NCBI RefSeq assembly: GCF_000687475.1
Contig: NC_057317.1
Location: forward strand, 2,914,001-2,978,000
Direction: 5' to 3'
DNA length: 64,000 nucleotides
Source: Ustilaginoidea virens
Taxonomy: Eukaryota > Ascomycota > Sordariomycetes > Hypocreales > Clavicipitaceae
Position 1 is the stretch's first letter, and each line of letters begins with the position of its first letter. Positions 24,059 through 36,123 of this stretch are shown here, piece after piece. A model generated the notes under the pieces. That model searched no databases. It was not told the origin of the DNA and worked only from the letters and a program-made list of their open reading frames with translations. A program made the position numbers and the translations under genes.

Positions 24059-27000
24059 ATAGCAGAGTCAGGATCCTATAAGGTCCCTGAATCCGATACT
24101 GAAGTTGATACTAATGCATAGCTATAGCTAGATATGGACGATATGAAATCCCAGATGAATATACTAACTGACCTTATACAGGGCCTAGTTAGTAGGCAAA
24201 ATAACGACACCCAGGCTACCCAGGCTACTAATAAGAAGCCTACTAAAGCCACTGAAGCTGGACCTTCCACTAAGACTACTACTAAAGATGATGATAGTGA
24301 AGCTGACGTTATGGAAATCGACCAACCTTCTACTCCTATAAAATATAAGGGTAAAGAGCCTATTTATATAACGCTACCAACAACTATCACCAACCAAATT
24401 AGTGATGGGGCTATTAAGGAATTAGCTAAGACTGCCAACCGCTTTAAGGAGTCCCAAAAGCTAAAAAGCCCCTATAATTTCGACCAGTGGAAGCAGGCCC
24501 TTACAATACAACTCAGGGCCTTTAAAATAGCTAATTTTGTTAACGACCCTTCTATAGCAAGGCACTTTGATGAGTCTGAGCAGGCACTTCTACTACTAAT
24601 GCTAAAGAATAGCTGTGGTGAAGAAGCTGTAGAGGCTATAGACTGGTGTAACGACCTAGAGGAAGCCTACCTTTTACTGGTGGCCTAGTACTGCCACTCA
24701 CCAGAAGTACAGCGGGCACACTTATACCCTACGTTTTATACCCTTACATTTACCGGTTATAAAGGCACTTTGGAGGCTTTTAACAGCGAATTTAACAGCT
24801 ATATATCTCGCCTTAGAATCCTAGGTTCTAAGATCGACTCTTTTGACCAAGTTAACCAGTATCTTTGGGCTGTAGAGGGGGTATTTACCCGCTGGACTGA
24901 ACGCCAATGCTCTATGATTAGGGCTTATAGCGCTTAAGGTGTTATTAATAGCAGCAAATTTAACCTCTAGTATTTTATGGTTGACCTACTAGAAGAACAG
25001 CGTTCTAAAGGGTCTAATAAGGTAGCTGCTAATAATAACCCTAAGCAGCTCAAGGCTTCCAAGGACTCTAAGAATAAAGGGTCTGCTAATGCCGCTTCTA
25101 CTACTAATAATAGCAAGAATAATTCTACTAATAATAGGAAAAAGAAGCAGTAACAGAAGAAGAAACAGGACTGCAGCAAACAGCAAGATATTGAGGCTTT
25201 TATTATAGGCAACTATAATACTCAGGATATTAACATATCTTATTCTTCTTCCTCTATATCCACTGATATAAGCTATAGTGCTAAATCAGGCGGTAGGACC
25301 CCTAAGGATGCCCTCCTTTACGATACAGGCTCCACTTGTCATATTGTTAATGATAAGAAGCATTTCACCACTTTTCACCACTTTGAGAAGGATGATAAGC
25401 CTGTTATTACTACTGGTGGTGGCCCTATTTCCCCTACTGGTTGGGGCACGGTACGATTTACTGTGCTACAGGGCGTTAATCCCACCAAATGGGGTATTAT
25501 AGAGCTCAAGAATGCCCTATATATTCCTACCTTGGATATTAATATTATTAGCGGTGTAAAGCACTATGCCGCTAAAGGGGTATTAATTAAAAATCAGCTT
25601 TGGTTAGCAAGCCGTAAATGCATCGGCATTTTTAACTTTGAAAAATACGGCTTTTTCCTTCCATAGAAAGGAATAGACATACCACTACTGCATTAACCTT
25701 GCAGCCATTATACTGTTACTAATAGTATAATAGTAGAGGTCCCCAGCCCTACTAACCCTGCTGATTATAGTGATCCTGAGGATACCACTATTACCCCTAT
25801 TCCTACTACTGCAACTAGTAAGGAATCTGTAGAGGCTACTAGCCCTACTACTAACTCTCCCGCTATTACGACTAGCGAAGAGCCCGCTATTACGACTAGC
25901 GAAAATCCCGTAGTGGCTATTAGCCCTACTCCTGCCCCTGTAGCTGCTGATACAGAATATCAGAAGTTATTACAGTTAGCCGGCATTTAGCATGTACGGC
26001 TAGGGCATATAGGTATTCAGCTACTTAAAAAGACTTGTGCTAATACCCCTGGTCTTCCTAACCTTAATAAGGTTAAAGATGCTGATTTTCGCTGCCTAGC
26101 CTGTATACAGGCTAAGAAGGTTAGAAGACCTTCTAAAGATGCGATTCCAAATCCAGCTAAATGCCTGGATATTATAGAAGGTGATACTTTTGCTATATCA
26201 CCTATGCTATATAATAAACGACCTATTGCCCTTATATTAGTAGACAGAAAATCCCGATTCCGCTGGCTTTACTTACTACCTAATAGGGAAGGCATTGTTG
26301 TATTTAAAGCATTACAGAGCTTTATACAGAGCCTACAGGTCAGATATGGCAAAACGCCTGTTGAATTCCACTATGATGGTGGAAATGAAATCAATAAAAT
26401 GCTTAGTGATTGGCTTGTCGAACAGGGCATAACTTTTAATACATCTTGCCCCTATATTCACGAATAAAACGGCCTAGCTGAGCGGTCCATTAGGGTTATA
26501 GCTGATAGACTACGTGCTACTATGGCCTGATTAAGGCTACCATCTAACCTCTGGTCTGCTGTAATTACTGGCGTTGTTATGCTAGTAAATATAACAGCTG
26601 TTACTAATAGACCTTCTAGCCCCTATCAGGAGCTACTAAAGGATTACGACCAGATAACACCGGAGCACTATTCTGACCTTATTAACCTTAGGGCTATTGG
26701 AGCAGCTATTGAAGTGCTTATACTATACGAAAAGCGTGTAAAAAGCCGCAAATTAGCGCCCCGTACCGAGCCTGGTAGGCTCCTTGCCACTCTAGGTAAT
26801 AATACCTACCTGGTCTACCTTCTAAAAAAAAAGGTTGTTACTAAAACAACTTTTATCACCTTTATCCACCAAAATGAAGGTATTGGCCCTATTTCTAATG
26901 GCCTGGAAGGAGATTTTCATAGAGGGCAAAATATAGGTTCAGAGGGGGTATCTAGCAGAGAACCTGCCATTTTACTGGATGACCTAGAAAGTATTCCTGA

Positions 27001-29050
27001 CCCTACTAACTCTACTAACCTTACTAACATTACTGACACTAATGTTATACCGGATGACCTGGAAAGCATACCGGACCCTACTAATACTAGCGTTATTAAC
27101 ACTAATGCTACCTTGGATAACCGTCCTATAATACAGTCCCTGGCTACGGCAAAGGATGACCTTATAGATATCCTTACTAGCCTTAATCCTACCGATATTG
27201 CTAGCCCTGCTGGCCCTGCTGGCCCTGTTGGCCCTGCTGGCCCTATTGGCCCTGCTATACCTGCTATCCCTACCGACCCTACTAGCCCTACCGACTTATT
27301 CCCTCAGGAAGGTAATACTTTACACCACCTGATATGGGATTCCTGCTATGCAGCTAAGCGTAAGCTAGCTAAAAAGGCCCCTGATGGTACGCCTAATAGC
27401 TGGAAGGATGTGCTACGATGCCCTGAAAAAGAAAAAGACCTTTGGATAAAGGCACTATTTAAGGAATTCGAGCAGCTATTGGATACTAAAGTCTTCCAAT
27501 TTATTCCTAAGTCTAGCGTTCCTATTGATAGGAAAATTATACGCAATAGGCCTGTTTTTCGGGTTAAAAAGGATGCTAATAATCAGCCTATAAAATATAA
27601 GGCTAGATTAGTTGTTAAGGGCTTTATGCAAGTCGAAGGAAAGGACTTTCAGTATACCTATGCTTCTACCTCTATCCTACCTACCTGGAGGGTTATACTA
27701 GCTTTGGCTGCTAGTAATAACTGGGAAATAGAGCAGATCGACTTTATAGGCGCCTTCCTAAATAGCGAACTTTCTGAGACCATTTATATGGATATTCCTA
27801 ATGGATTTCTTGAATTTATAGAGAGCTTACTACTAACTAATAGCGATAGCAAGCTTTGGTCTGATATTCAACGGCAACGGCTACTAACTTTACTTAAAGA
27901 AGCCGGCTTTAATCCCTCTATTAAGCAAGCTATTTTACTAAAGAAGGCCCTATACGGGCTAAAACAAGCACCCCGCGAATGGCAATACCGGCTAAAAGAC
28001 CTGATTTCCAGTGAAGGTTTTTTACCTTTAGCCTCTGATGCTGCCGTCTTTTATAATAAGCAAACCAGCACCTTTATCGTTACCTATGTTGACGATTGCC
28101 TATTAGTTGGTCCAAATATAACTTATATTAACCAGCTAAAAAGAAAATTTCATAAGGTCTATGCTATAGAAGACCGCGGTCCGGCTTCCTTCTTCCTAGG
28201 CGTACAAATTATACGAAATAGGAAAGAAGGTCTATTGTGGCTACACCAAGCCCAATTTATAGCAGAGGTCTTAGCTAAATTCGGCTTACAGGATACTAAA
28301 CCTCAGCTTATTCCACTTCAACCAGGAATTCTTAATGAATCTAGTGGAAAAGATCTTAGCCCTACTGATCAGAGCCTTTATCAGAGCCTTACTGGCACTA
28401 TAATGTGGCTTATGATGATGACTAGGCCCGACCTAGCATTTCCTATCCAATACCTTTCTCGGTTTATGTCGAAAGCAACTAATGTGCATCTAAATGCTGC
28501 AAAAGGCAGCTTTAGTTACCTTAAAGGCACTGAGAACCTAGCTATCTGCTTTAGTGCTACTAAAAGCAACCAACAGCCTATTATAGCCGCTTATTCTGAT
28601 AGCGACTTTGCTGGCTGTAAAGAAACCTCTAAATCTACTGGAGGCTTCCTGACTACTATTAATAGTGGTCCTATTAGCTGGCGTTCTAAGCGAGCCTCTT
28701 TAGTAGTGCTATCTACTTTAGAAGCTGAATCTGATGCATTACTTGAGACTATCCGCGAGGTATAGTGGCTTTCTAACCTTTGTAAGGAGCTAGAAATTGA
28801 TATTTTACGCCCTATACCGCTATACTGCGATAACCAGGGCTCCATTTCGAATTCTAACGACCCTAATCAGCACGCTCGCACTAAGCATACGCTATTAAAA
28901 TTCCGGTATATTAGGGAGCAAGCCCAGCTGGGCTTGGTTAAAATTACCTATTTACCTACTAATAGTATGCCTGCTGACGGTCTTACGAAGCCACTGCCGG
29001 GCCCTAAATTTACTAGGTTCCGCGAGTTACTAGGTCTTAGGGCCTGCTAA
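24059..29050 (+). pseudogene. Copia-2 gag-pol polyprotein, partly RIP-inactivated
   Basis: A single frame without frameshifts, from an in-frame ATA at 24059 (probably a mutated ATG) to TAA 29048-29050. About twelve stops, for example TAG at 24686 and 28763, fit mutated Trp and Gln codons. Gag contains a copia-type core with FDQWKQALTIQLRA near 24,480. The protease keeps DTGST at 25322. Integrase keeps Cys-x2-Cys near 26,092 and all three acidic residues: Asp 26243, Asp 26375, Glu 26480. The 26579-28765 stretch is open and carries a low-complexity Gly/Pro linker, a YVDD box at 28085-28096, and RNase H with YSDSDFAG and LEAES. The C-terminal PADGLTKPL motif lies past the last stop. Confidence 0.93.
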
Positions 29051-29171
29051 CTTATACTAACTTACTTTTACTAAGGTTTTTCTTATGTTTTTCCTTAGCA
29101 TTTTTTACTGCATTTTCTTTCCCTATCCTTTATACGATTAGCTTGCTACTACAGTAGCTAATTAGAGGGGG

Positions 29172-29903
29172 TGTTAAAATCCTATAGTAGCCTACTAGGC
29201 TGCTGGCCTAATGCCCTACTGGTCTACTAACCTTCTGGCCCTTATACCGTCTTTTAGACTTATGGTGGTCTTACCAACCCAGGCCCTTGCCTTTTACCTT
29301 AAGGATTTTCAGTGGATTATTTACTGTATATCAAGTAAGGTAGGCCTTAAGGTAGGCCTTGTTAAAAAGGTGTGGCATTGCTAAATTAGCGTGGTGGGTC
29401 TACTAGCGTGGTGGCTAGTCCACTAGTGTAGTGGGTAGTCACTAGCGTGGTGGTTAGTCACTAGCGTGGTGGCTAATTACTAGTGCGGTGGTTAGGGTGG
29501 TTGGAAAGGCCGGATATAGTGGGGCTGCTGACGTATTATATACGTGGCATAGCGAGCATTACGGGGAGCTTTCTTACTGGCTACCTTGGATGCCTGGGCC
29601 CACCCCTCCTTCGTGTATATATAGGATAGCTTTTCCCCTTCTTTCTAGATAGTAGAAGGGCAGTACAATCGAGTCTGTTAATGCACTATATGCCTCTTAA
29701 CTTCTTACCTTCCCTGCGTTTTCTGGTTATCTTATATTTGCCTTGCCTTTACACTTGCTCTGCTTTATAGCACTTGTATAGTCTTAGGACTTGGTGAAAA
29801 ATCTAGTATTATACTAAGATTAGTTCACAGGTCGCAGACAGTCTCGTGCTATCTAGCTAGCTAGTAAGGCTCTGCTTTTATAGTGACCTTGAGAATTGCA
29901 ATA
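29172..29903 (+). repeat. Copia-2 3' LTR
   Basis: 732 bp, indistinguishable by eye from the 5' LTR. It is preceded by the purine tract TTAGAGGGGG and followed by the GTTAA duplication. Confidence 0.95.
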
Positions 29904-29908
29904 GTTAA

Positions 29909-32900
29909 GGTCGAACTTCGTTATAATAGCTATTAAGATTCGGAAGGACTTAGCAGCTAGTGTAGTAGCATAAGTCTCTTTATTACTATAAGGTTGAAGA
30001 TTACCACGCACACAAATTCGGGCTTTAAATTTGGTGAGAAAGCTGTGTTTATTACACTTGTATTTAAATACCTACGTAAGTGGTATAGGCTTATAATTAT
30101 TTGGAAGGTCTGATAGTTGGGTAGGCTTGAAGGTTCCTTTATTCTAGTTATCGTAGAATTCGCTCTTTGCGGCCTTTTTAAATTCTGGTTCGAAACGGTG
30201 ACCTTTTAGGTCTTTCTAAAACCTTAGTTCAGGCGGTAGGGATAATCAGTATAGGCGTTCCTTAGTGCCTAGAAAAAAACTGCTAATAAAAGCCGTACTA
30301 GAAGCATTCTTACTAGCTAGCCTAGCTAACCTTCGTAGTATAGGACTGCTACTAGTCTTAGTACTTGCTTCGGAAGGATATGTATCAGAAGGATGTGTGG
30401 AAGCTGGGGTAGGTAGCTGGACTGTAAGATATTATTGTTTACTAGGAACAGCTTGTTTACCAGTAGGTATAGAAGTCGAAGGTAATATTATGCTAGTAGA
30501 AGGTATGGTAGGACTAGGAATATAAGGCTGGGTAGTACTAGGGGTAGAAAGAATAGGTATAATAGTAGTAGAAGGGTGAGATATATAGAGCTCGTTTATA
30601 TCCTCATACTCAGATGCGTTATCGATATGTTGTGGTAATTGTATTTCAAGTCGTTGTGGTATAGCGGCGGATTTACCACTATAGTAACTATTTTCATTAA
30701 AGGTAATATCGCGAATTCGTCGTACTTTATAAGGGTCGGGAATCCACATACGATAGATATTAGTAGAATCGTAACCTACTAAATATCCTATTTTAGCGTG
30801 TGGTGCTAGCTTTAATTCTCGTCGATTAGTGCCTTTTAATGCTATTGTTATTAATAGATAGGCCTTATAACCGTAAGCCTTGAGGAATGATATAGAAGGC
30901 CTAGGGTCGGTATAATATTGAGTATCCCTAGCATTATTAGCTAGCCAGGAATAAAGCCGTTGATGTGGTGTAATCTACTAAAGGCCTTATTGTGGTGTGC
31001 GATTATATAAGAAGGTTGTGGCTTTCTATAGCTCCGGCTATAGGTCTTCAGGTAGGTTAGCAGCTAGTTGTAAGGTCCTAGCTTTAGCCCCTATAATACC
31101 CCCCGAGCGTTTAGCTGGGCCGTTTTAGGCTGAGGTATAAGGCGCTGTGACTTTATCCTCTATACCTAAGGATATCTTCCAATTATGGTATTATTGCTGG
31201 AAAGCAGGGTCGTTATCGCGATAAACAATAGAAATAGCAAGGTTCTACTGGCGCTGTAAATAGTTGTTAAGGTCTGCTAGCTTTCCTAGGATTTCCGATT
31301 AGGTCCTAGAATATAAAAGATAATAGAAGATAAATTTAGTATTATCATCCCGTAGTAATAGTACTGCAATAGCACTATTGTAAGCTTGGTCCAGTATAAA
31401 TATGTTAATATATACCCGCCAGAAAGGTCTTGGGCTAGGTAAATGGGGCTGCCGGCTGATAATCCTAGTGGCCTTAGATAGTGAGCACTACTTACAATCA
31501 ATAGTAAGTAATCCCTTAATTTTAGCGCCGGTAGTCGACTGGATTATCCTTTCTAAGGCTTCCTTATTAGGGTGGCCTAGTCGCTTATGCCATATCGTAG
31601 CCGTAGCTTCTGAGGCAGACGCATTATGGGTATCCTTCGAGATAGCCACTGCTGTAGCGGGTGCTGTAGTAGGTTAAGTGGGATGAAATGGTGTGGATTG
31701 TGTAGCCGCAGAATTGTTGATTAACGGAGATATATTTTTATCTGGTATAGTAGGGTCTTCTCTACTAATAATAGATGAAGGCGGCGTAGTATCTTTAGAG
31801 GTATTAGATGTGGAAGGGCAAGATACTGTAGTATCATCAGAGGGGTAAGATACCGTAGTATCCCTAGCAGTGGTAGTAATGGCGGTTGGGTAAGATACCG
31901 TAGTATCCTTAGTGGTAGTAGTGGTGGCAGTAGCAATAGCGACTTCGCTATACTTAATAACCTGCTGGCCAAATATCCGGTTGGTATAAAATAAACGGTC
32001 CTTATTGTATGTAATCCAGCCAGTCTGTGAGTTTTAGTAGTAATTTGTACGCATAAATCGCTCTAAGCTTGCCATATTAGTGTGAAATGTCGGTGTATAT
32101 GCTATGTGTAGTAGCTCGAAGATGCCTTTATTAGTATTTAATCGCACTCTTCTATATCCTAGTATAGAAGGATTAGATTTGCCTGTAAATGCTGTTTCCG
32201 GCTCGATATTTGGTATATAATCTAGCAACCGGTCCTTATTGTTGGTGATGTGGGTGTTGGAACTACTATCTAGTATCTAGGAATCTTTAAGTAGATAAGA
32301 TATAGTTAAGAGAGATGCTTATGGGCTGGTAATAGATAGGGATGCCTATGGGCTTGTAATAGATAGGGATGCCTATAGGCTTGCCTGTGGGCTGATAATA
32401 GTCGTTGACGATATAGTCGGTTCGGGTTGTATAACGTTATATAATATATTACTATCCTTATTAGCAAACGCAATTTTAAGTGATATAGAAGGAGAGGGTG
32501 GTTGTAATATAATAGGATTAATTGTGATTCCTTTCGCTTGTAATGCTTTAATAATTATATCCTTGAAGCGCTGGTTAGATGAAAACTTGGATTGGATTTT
32601 GTTAAGTATAGTAGTATTGGGCTTCTAATCTTTAGGCGCCTTTTGCTGGTTTAAAATATAATAATCTTCCTAGCGATATAAAAGGCCATAAATGTATGGT
32701 TGTTTTGGCTTGGTAATATTAGTTATTTTTTGTTGATTTTTATTGGTATCTATATCCTGGAAAGAGGCAAAGGCACTTTGTGCTCTTTATTGTTGTGAGG
32801 CAAACTCTTGCTCGAATAAATCACTAATATAATAACTGTTAGGTATCTTTTTCTCTTATCCTTCTTTATTATTGCATTGCTTTTCTTTGATTTTATTCTT

Positions 32901-33535
32901 CCAATAATTAGAAAAGGCTAGTGCAATAGATTCTACGGCGTCGATAAAATCCTGGGTTGGTCGGAGTCCTTATGTATCTGGTATGTTGATATTAATAGCT
33001 TCTATAAGGACTTTCTTGTAGGAAGTAATCCAGCTGGATATCTTAGTCCTATTAGGACTTCGCAATACAGCTGTATAGCGCTGGCGGATATCTTTTTTAT
33101 GGTCCTAAGTGGTGGGCTGTAAGCGTTATTTTAATAGGTATAGCTATATAGCAATATCATTCTCCTGGCTTATGGTATTGTAGTAGTTGCCTATAGTTGC
33201 GATAATCTAATGTTGGATATTAACGAGAGCCTTTTTTTTATCTTTATAATCCTGTAGGGCAGTCCTATAGATATTCGTTATATACTGCAACCTAGTAAAA
33301 TCAGAATTGTTGAGGTTAAGGATAGAGGAAGTATGAGGCTTAATGGTAGAAGTAGTAGGCTCAACGGGTTATTATAAAGTAGGCCTATCTTGTATAGAAG
33401 GGTTGATATAGGCCTAGATATTTTCGTTGATAGCGAACTTCTTAATAATCGAGATCTATTTAAACTCGTCTTTACTGCCTAATAGTTGGAAGTTTGCCGG
33501 GTTCCCTAGGTCGGTATTAGTAGCTATAATAGAAT
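29909..33535 (-). pseudogene. Element C gag, protease, integrase and RT start
   Basis: Minus-strand coding remnants, read right to left. Gag starts near 33,520 (a NPANFQLLGSKDEFK-like segment). A Q-rich linker follows. A protease-like segment near 32,270 reads ILDSSSNTHITNN, where copia proteases have the D-S/T-G triad, so Gly appears mutated to Ser. An open 64-codon stretch at 32034-32228 follows (TAFTGKSNPSILGYRRVRL). Next come serine/threonine-rich repeats and the integrase region. A connection segment near 30,690-30,740 reads RRIRDITFNENSYY, like the RDVTFNE motif that precedes copia reverse transcriptases. Stops are frequent. The sequence joins 22,640 across Copia-2. Confidence 0.75.
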
Positions 33536-33590
33536 AGGTAGGAAAGGTAGGATAGGTAGGATAGGTAGGATAGGTAAGATAGATAGGAAA
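33536..33590. repeat. Short tandem repeat (GGATAGGTA-type)
   Basis: A run of about five GGTA/GGATA units next to the gag start of element C. Purine-rich on the plus strand, with degraded ends. Confidence 0.7.
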
Positions 33591-33648
33591 GAATAATAAT
33601 AAGAAAGAATAATAACCTAGCCTTAGTTAAAGAAAATCTAATGGATAA

Positions 33649-34226
33649 TGTAACGATGTGGCCCAATTGGGCCCTAAGCGGGTGTCTGCGCATATCGCTA
33701 GGTAAAAAACCTACCCTCTTGACCATACGGCCAAAAGAGTACGTATTGTACCAAGTTACTTTGACTTGGTACAATTGACACCTATATCACACTAGCCGCG
33801 CGCACTTACTGTGAGCTTGCCCTTAGTATGGAGACGGGCGTAGCCCGAATCCTTGACACAGCTCCCCTCTCCGCAGGCCCTTCAAGCTTATATGGCTGGC
33901 GCCGACCATATGATACCACACACCCCACAGAGGCTAGTAGCATGTCCTCTGTAAGCCCAGGTGAAGAGCACCGCATGCGGGATTCGAACCTGTGACCTTG
34001 GGTAACTTGGTACAAATGTAACGATGTGGCCCAATTGGGCCCTAAGCGGGTGTCTGCGCATATCGCTAGGTAAAAAACCTACCCTCTTGACCATACGGCC
34101 AAAAGAGTACGTATTGTACCAAGTTACTTTGACTTGGTACAATTGACACCTATATCACACTAGCCGCGCGCACTTACTGTGAGCTTGCCCTTAGTATGGA
34201 GACGGGCGTAGCCCGAATCCTTGACA
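33649..34226 (-). mobile_element. TRIM-like miniature LTR retroelement
   Basis: 578 bp: two 210-bp direct repeats (33649-33858 and 34017-34226) that look identical, around a 158-bp non-coding core, flanked by the perfect duplication GATAA at 33644-33648 and 34227-34231. On the minus strand the repeats run TGTCA...TTACA, and a purine tract GGAGAGGGGAG precedes the downstream repeat, giving the orientation. The core has a tRNA-like B box GGTTCGAATCC (plus 33980-33990). Each LTR has an 11-bp-arm hairpin (TTGTACCAAGT...ACTTGGTACAA) and a GGCCCAATTGGGCC palindrome. It has no coding capacity, so it must be mobilised in trans. It sits inside element C. Confidence 0.9.
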
Positions 34227-34231
34227 GATAA

Positions 34232-34992
34232 AAGTCTAAGTAAATCTAAAGGGCAAAATAGTCCCGGTAAATAGTCCTAGGCAAAAGAGATTAATCTAGG
34301 TGGTCAATCCAGTCAATCCAGTCATAATATACTATACTTATAGTCTTCCGGCCTTAGTAGTTAAAAGTCGCTTGCCGGCTTCTTAAGTCAGAAGAAATAT
34401 TTTACGCAGGCAAATATATCGGCACTACTGCGTTCTTTTGGGCTATACCTTATACTAGCAATTTATATGGCGGCACAGGTGCCCTAGTAGAACTTTTGCC
34501 TAAGGCTGATTTCTTCGTTAGAAAGAATATTTAATTGTAGAAAATTATCTAGTAAGATAGCGATGATATAATAGAAGGTGCGTAGGTAAGCAGTCGGTAT
34601 GCCTATTGCGTATTGCACGGCAAAGGTCGGATTAAGGTGATAGAATTGCAATGTGAAAATGCGCGATTATGCTGGTTTGCATGCTATTTATCACGCGTTT
34701 ATACGGTCCTAGTAATAATATTAGCATAGAGGTATAAGAAATATAGCAGCAAGAAAAGATTAATATTGCATAGAATGCGTAATTGCACTCTTGCAAACCT
34801 ATACACAGCTGCGTGCAGCTAGCTAAAGTCAGTACGCAGTTGTTTGCGTATATAATAAAAGGGGGAAATAGCTGGTAATCCGTCGGACTAGCTAGTAATT
34901 TGTCGGTGTGTAGCTGGCAATAAATGCATGCGAATAATAGTTGGAGAGAAATCGAAAGGATAAAATAGATAGAATAAAGCGATTTACCGGGT
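34232..34992. other. Element C 5' leader, no coding signal
   Basis: TA-rich sequence between the TRIM-like insertion and the element C primer-binding site, corresponding to its 5' untranslated region. I see no ORF or additional repeat in it. Confidence 0.5.
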
Positions 34993-35010
34993 GCAAACCG
35001 GGCTTATAAC
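34993..35010 (-). other. Element C primer-binding site, initiator tRNA-Met anticodon-arm type
   Basis: On the minus strand GTTATAAGCCCGG directly follows the 5' LTR. It equals the Copia-1 site GTTATGAGCCCGG except for one G-to-A change, which RIP could cause. A second, unrelated copia family therefore appears to use the same internal tRNA site. Confidence 0.7.
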
Positions 35011-35565
35011 TGTCAAACGTTTTCGCCTGCTAAGATAATGCAGTATGCGAAGGATAAAGGCAGTGGAATGGTAAAATCGCAGTAAGGTAAAGTAACGGCA
35101 CAGATAAGATACGAGACTAAGGCGTAGGGACAATCTGATATGCATTAATTCTGCATACTTGCTTGCATACATACATCTATACATTCCTTCCCACTATTTG
35201 GGTAGGAATATCTAGGGATTTAAATATATAATATTCCAACATAGAATATCCCTAGTGAAATCAATCTGACGTAAATATCCTGACCATACTGTGATATTAT
35301 AGATATGTGGCGAAATGTGCATTTGTAGTGCATCGAGATTTGCGACGATAAAGTAGTGTGATCAATTTGTGATGCATCATACATTTGCGCGTAAGGGAAT
35401 GTGTATAAGTATTGGGTACTCAACTTTGCTAGCAGCCGCCATATAAATATAAGTACTGAATACTTAATACCTTTTTCAATCTGATGATGCGGCGATGCGT
35501 AAGAATTGTCGGCGATTAATATCCAAAAATAATAAAATAAAATAACAAATAATTTCATTCTGACA
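35011..35565 (-). repeat. Element C 5' LTR
   Basis: 555-bp partner of 20753-21307. On the plus strand it starts TGTCAAACG and ends TTCTGACA. Confidence 0.9.
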
Positions 35566-35879
35566 GTATAAGCTATATCGAGAGTGGTAGGGGGGATAGG
35601 TCTGCCCTATTATATCACCGGGACTGGTTAGTATTCTAGTTAGGGTTTGCTCGCCTACTCTACAAAATAGGCCTATAAAGAGTTTATCTGCAATTGAATC
35701 TATTGTATTCCCTCGGAAAGTTGCTGTATTTAGGTGTGTGTATTATATTGGGGGCGCTGCTGCCTTGTGCTGTCTGCCCCTATCTTATTAGGCGTGTTCA
35801 TTTCGATGTCATGTAATGCTTGCATTATTAGTTCTATAACATAGAGTTATAATAGTAAGGCTGAGAGAGTCTATTTAAA
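35566..35879. other. Unassigned repeat-compartment DNA
   Basis: Between element C and LTR-D copy 2. It has a less extreme TA bias, no open frame, and no similarity I can place. Confidence 0.4.
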
Positions 35880-36123
35880 TATAACGGACTAGCCCTAGGG
35901 CGGCTGCGAATAGGCATTAGTAATATATATTAAATAGACTAAAGAAGAAGGAAAAGGATCTAAGTAGGAACCTTCTATCTAGTCTATTTATATCCCGATT
36001 ATGATACGTATCGGAGTCCTAATATAGTCCTGTGACTCCGTCTATTACCCTTCTTAGGCTAGACGCGGGCGCAGCCCGAGTCCTAGCCATATTATAGCGC
36101 GGGCGTAGCCCGAGCCCGTGACA
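35880..36123 (-). repeat. LTR-D copy 2 (244 bp)
   Basis: Inverted relative to copy 1 at 11467-11709. On the minus strand it starts TGTCACGGGCTCGGGCTA and ends GTTATA (RIP form of GTTACA). It contains GGGCGCAGCCCG and GGGCGTAGCCCG hairpin-forming motifs. No target duplication is seen (TTAAA left, ATAAT right), so it is a fragment or a rearranged copy. Confidence 0.6.

Larger units (their letters stand above)
22646..29903 (+). mobile_element. Copia-2, complete Ty1/copia LTR retrotransposon
   Basis: 7258 bp with two 732-bp LTRs (22646-23377, 29172-29903) that appear identical base for base. It is flanked by GTTAA at 22641-22645 and 29904-29908. It has the same family architecture as Copia-1 but a different LTR subtype, and it keeps the gag core. 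It is inserted in element C within the reverse transcriptase region. About a dozen in-frame stops interrupt gag-pol, yet the reverse transcriptase half is open for 728 codons. It is the best preserved element in the window. Confidence 0.96.
20753..35565 (-). mobile_element. Element C, minus-strand Ty1/copia retrotransposon with nested insertions
   Basis: Two 555-bp LTRs (20753-21307 and 35011-35565) in direct orientation, starting TGTCAAACG and ending CTAACA or CTGACA on the plus strand. The interior codes on the minus strand: gag from about 33,500, protease near 32,270, integrase about 31,700-30,800, reverse transcriptase and RNase H from about 30,700 across the Copia-2 insertion to 21,400. 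The primer-binding site is at 34,993-35,010 and a purine tract lies at 21,308-21,320. Copia-2 and the TRIM-like element interrupt it. No matching target duplication is visible (GGGAA left, GTATA right). Confidence 0.85.

Noticed and set aside
33517..34142. Repeated short frames with the same start (MYQVKVTWYNTYSF)
   Set aside because: They come from the duplicated 210-bp TRIM-like LTR and have no coding support.
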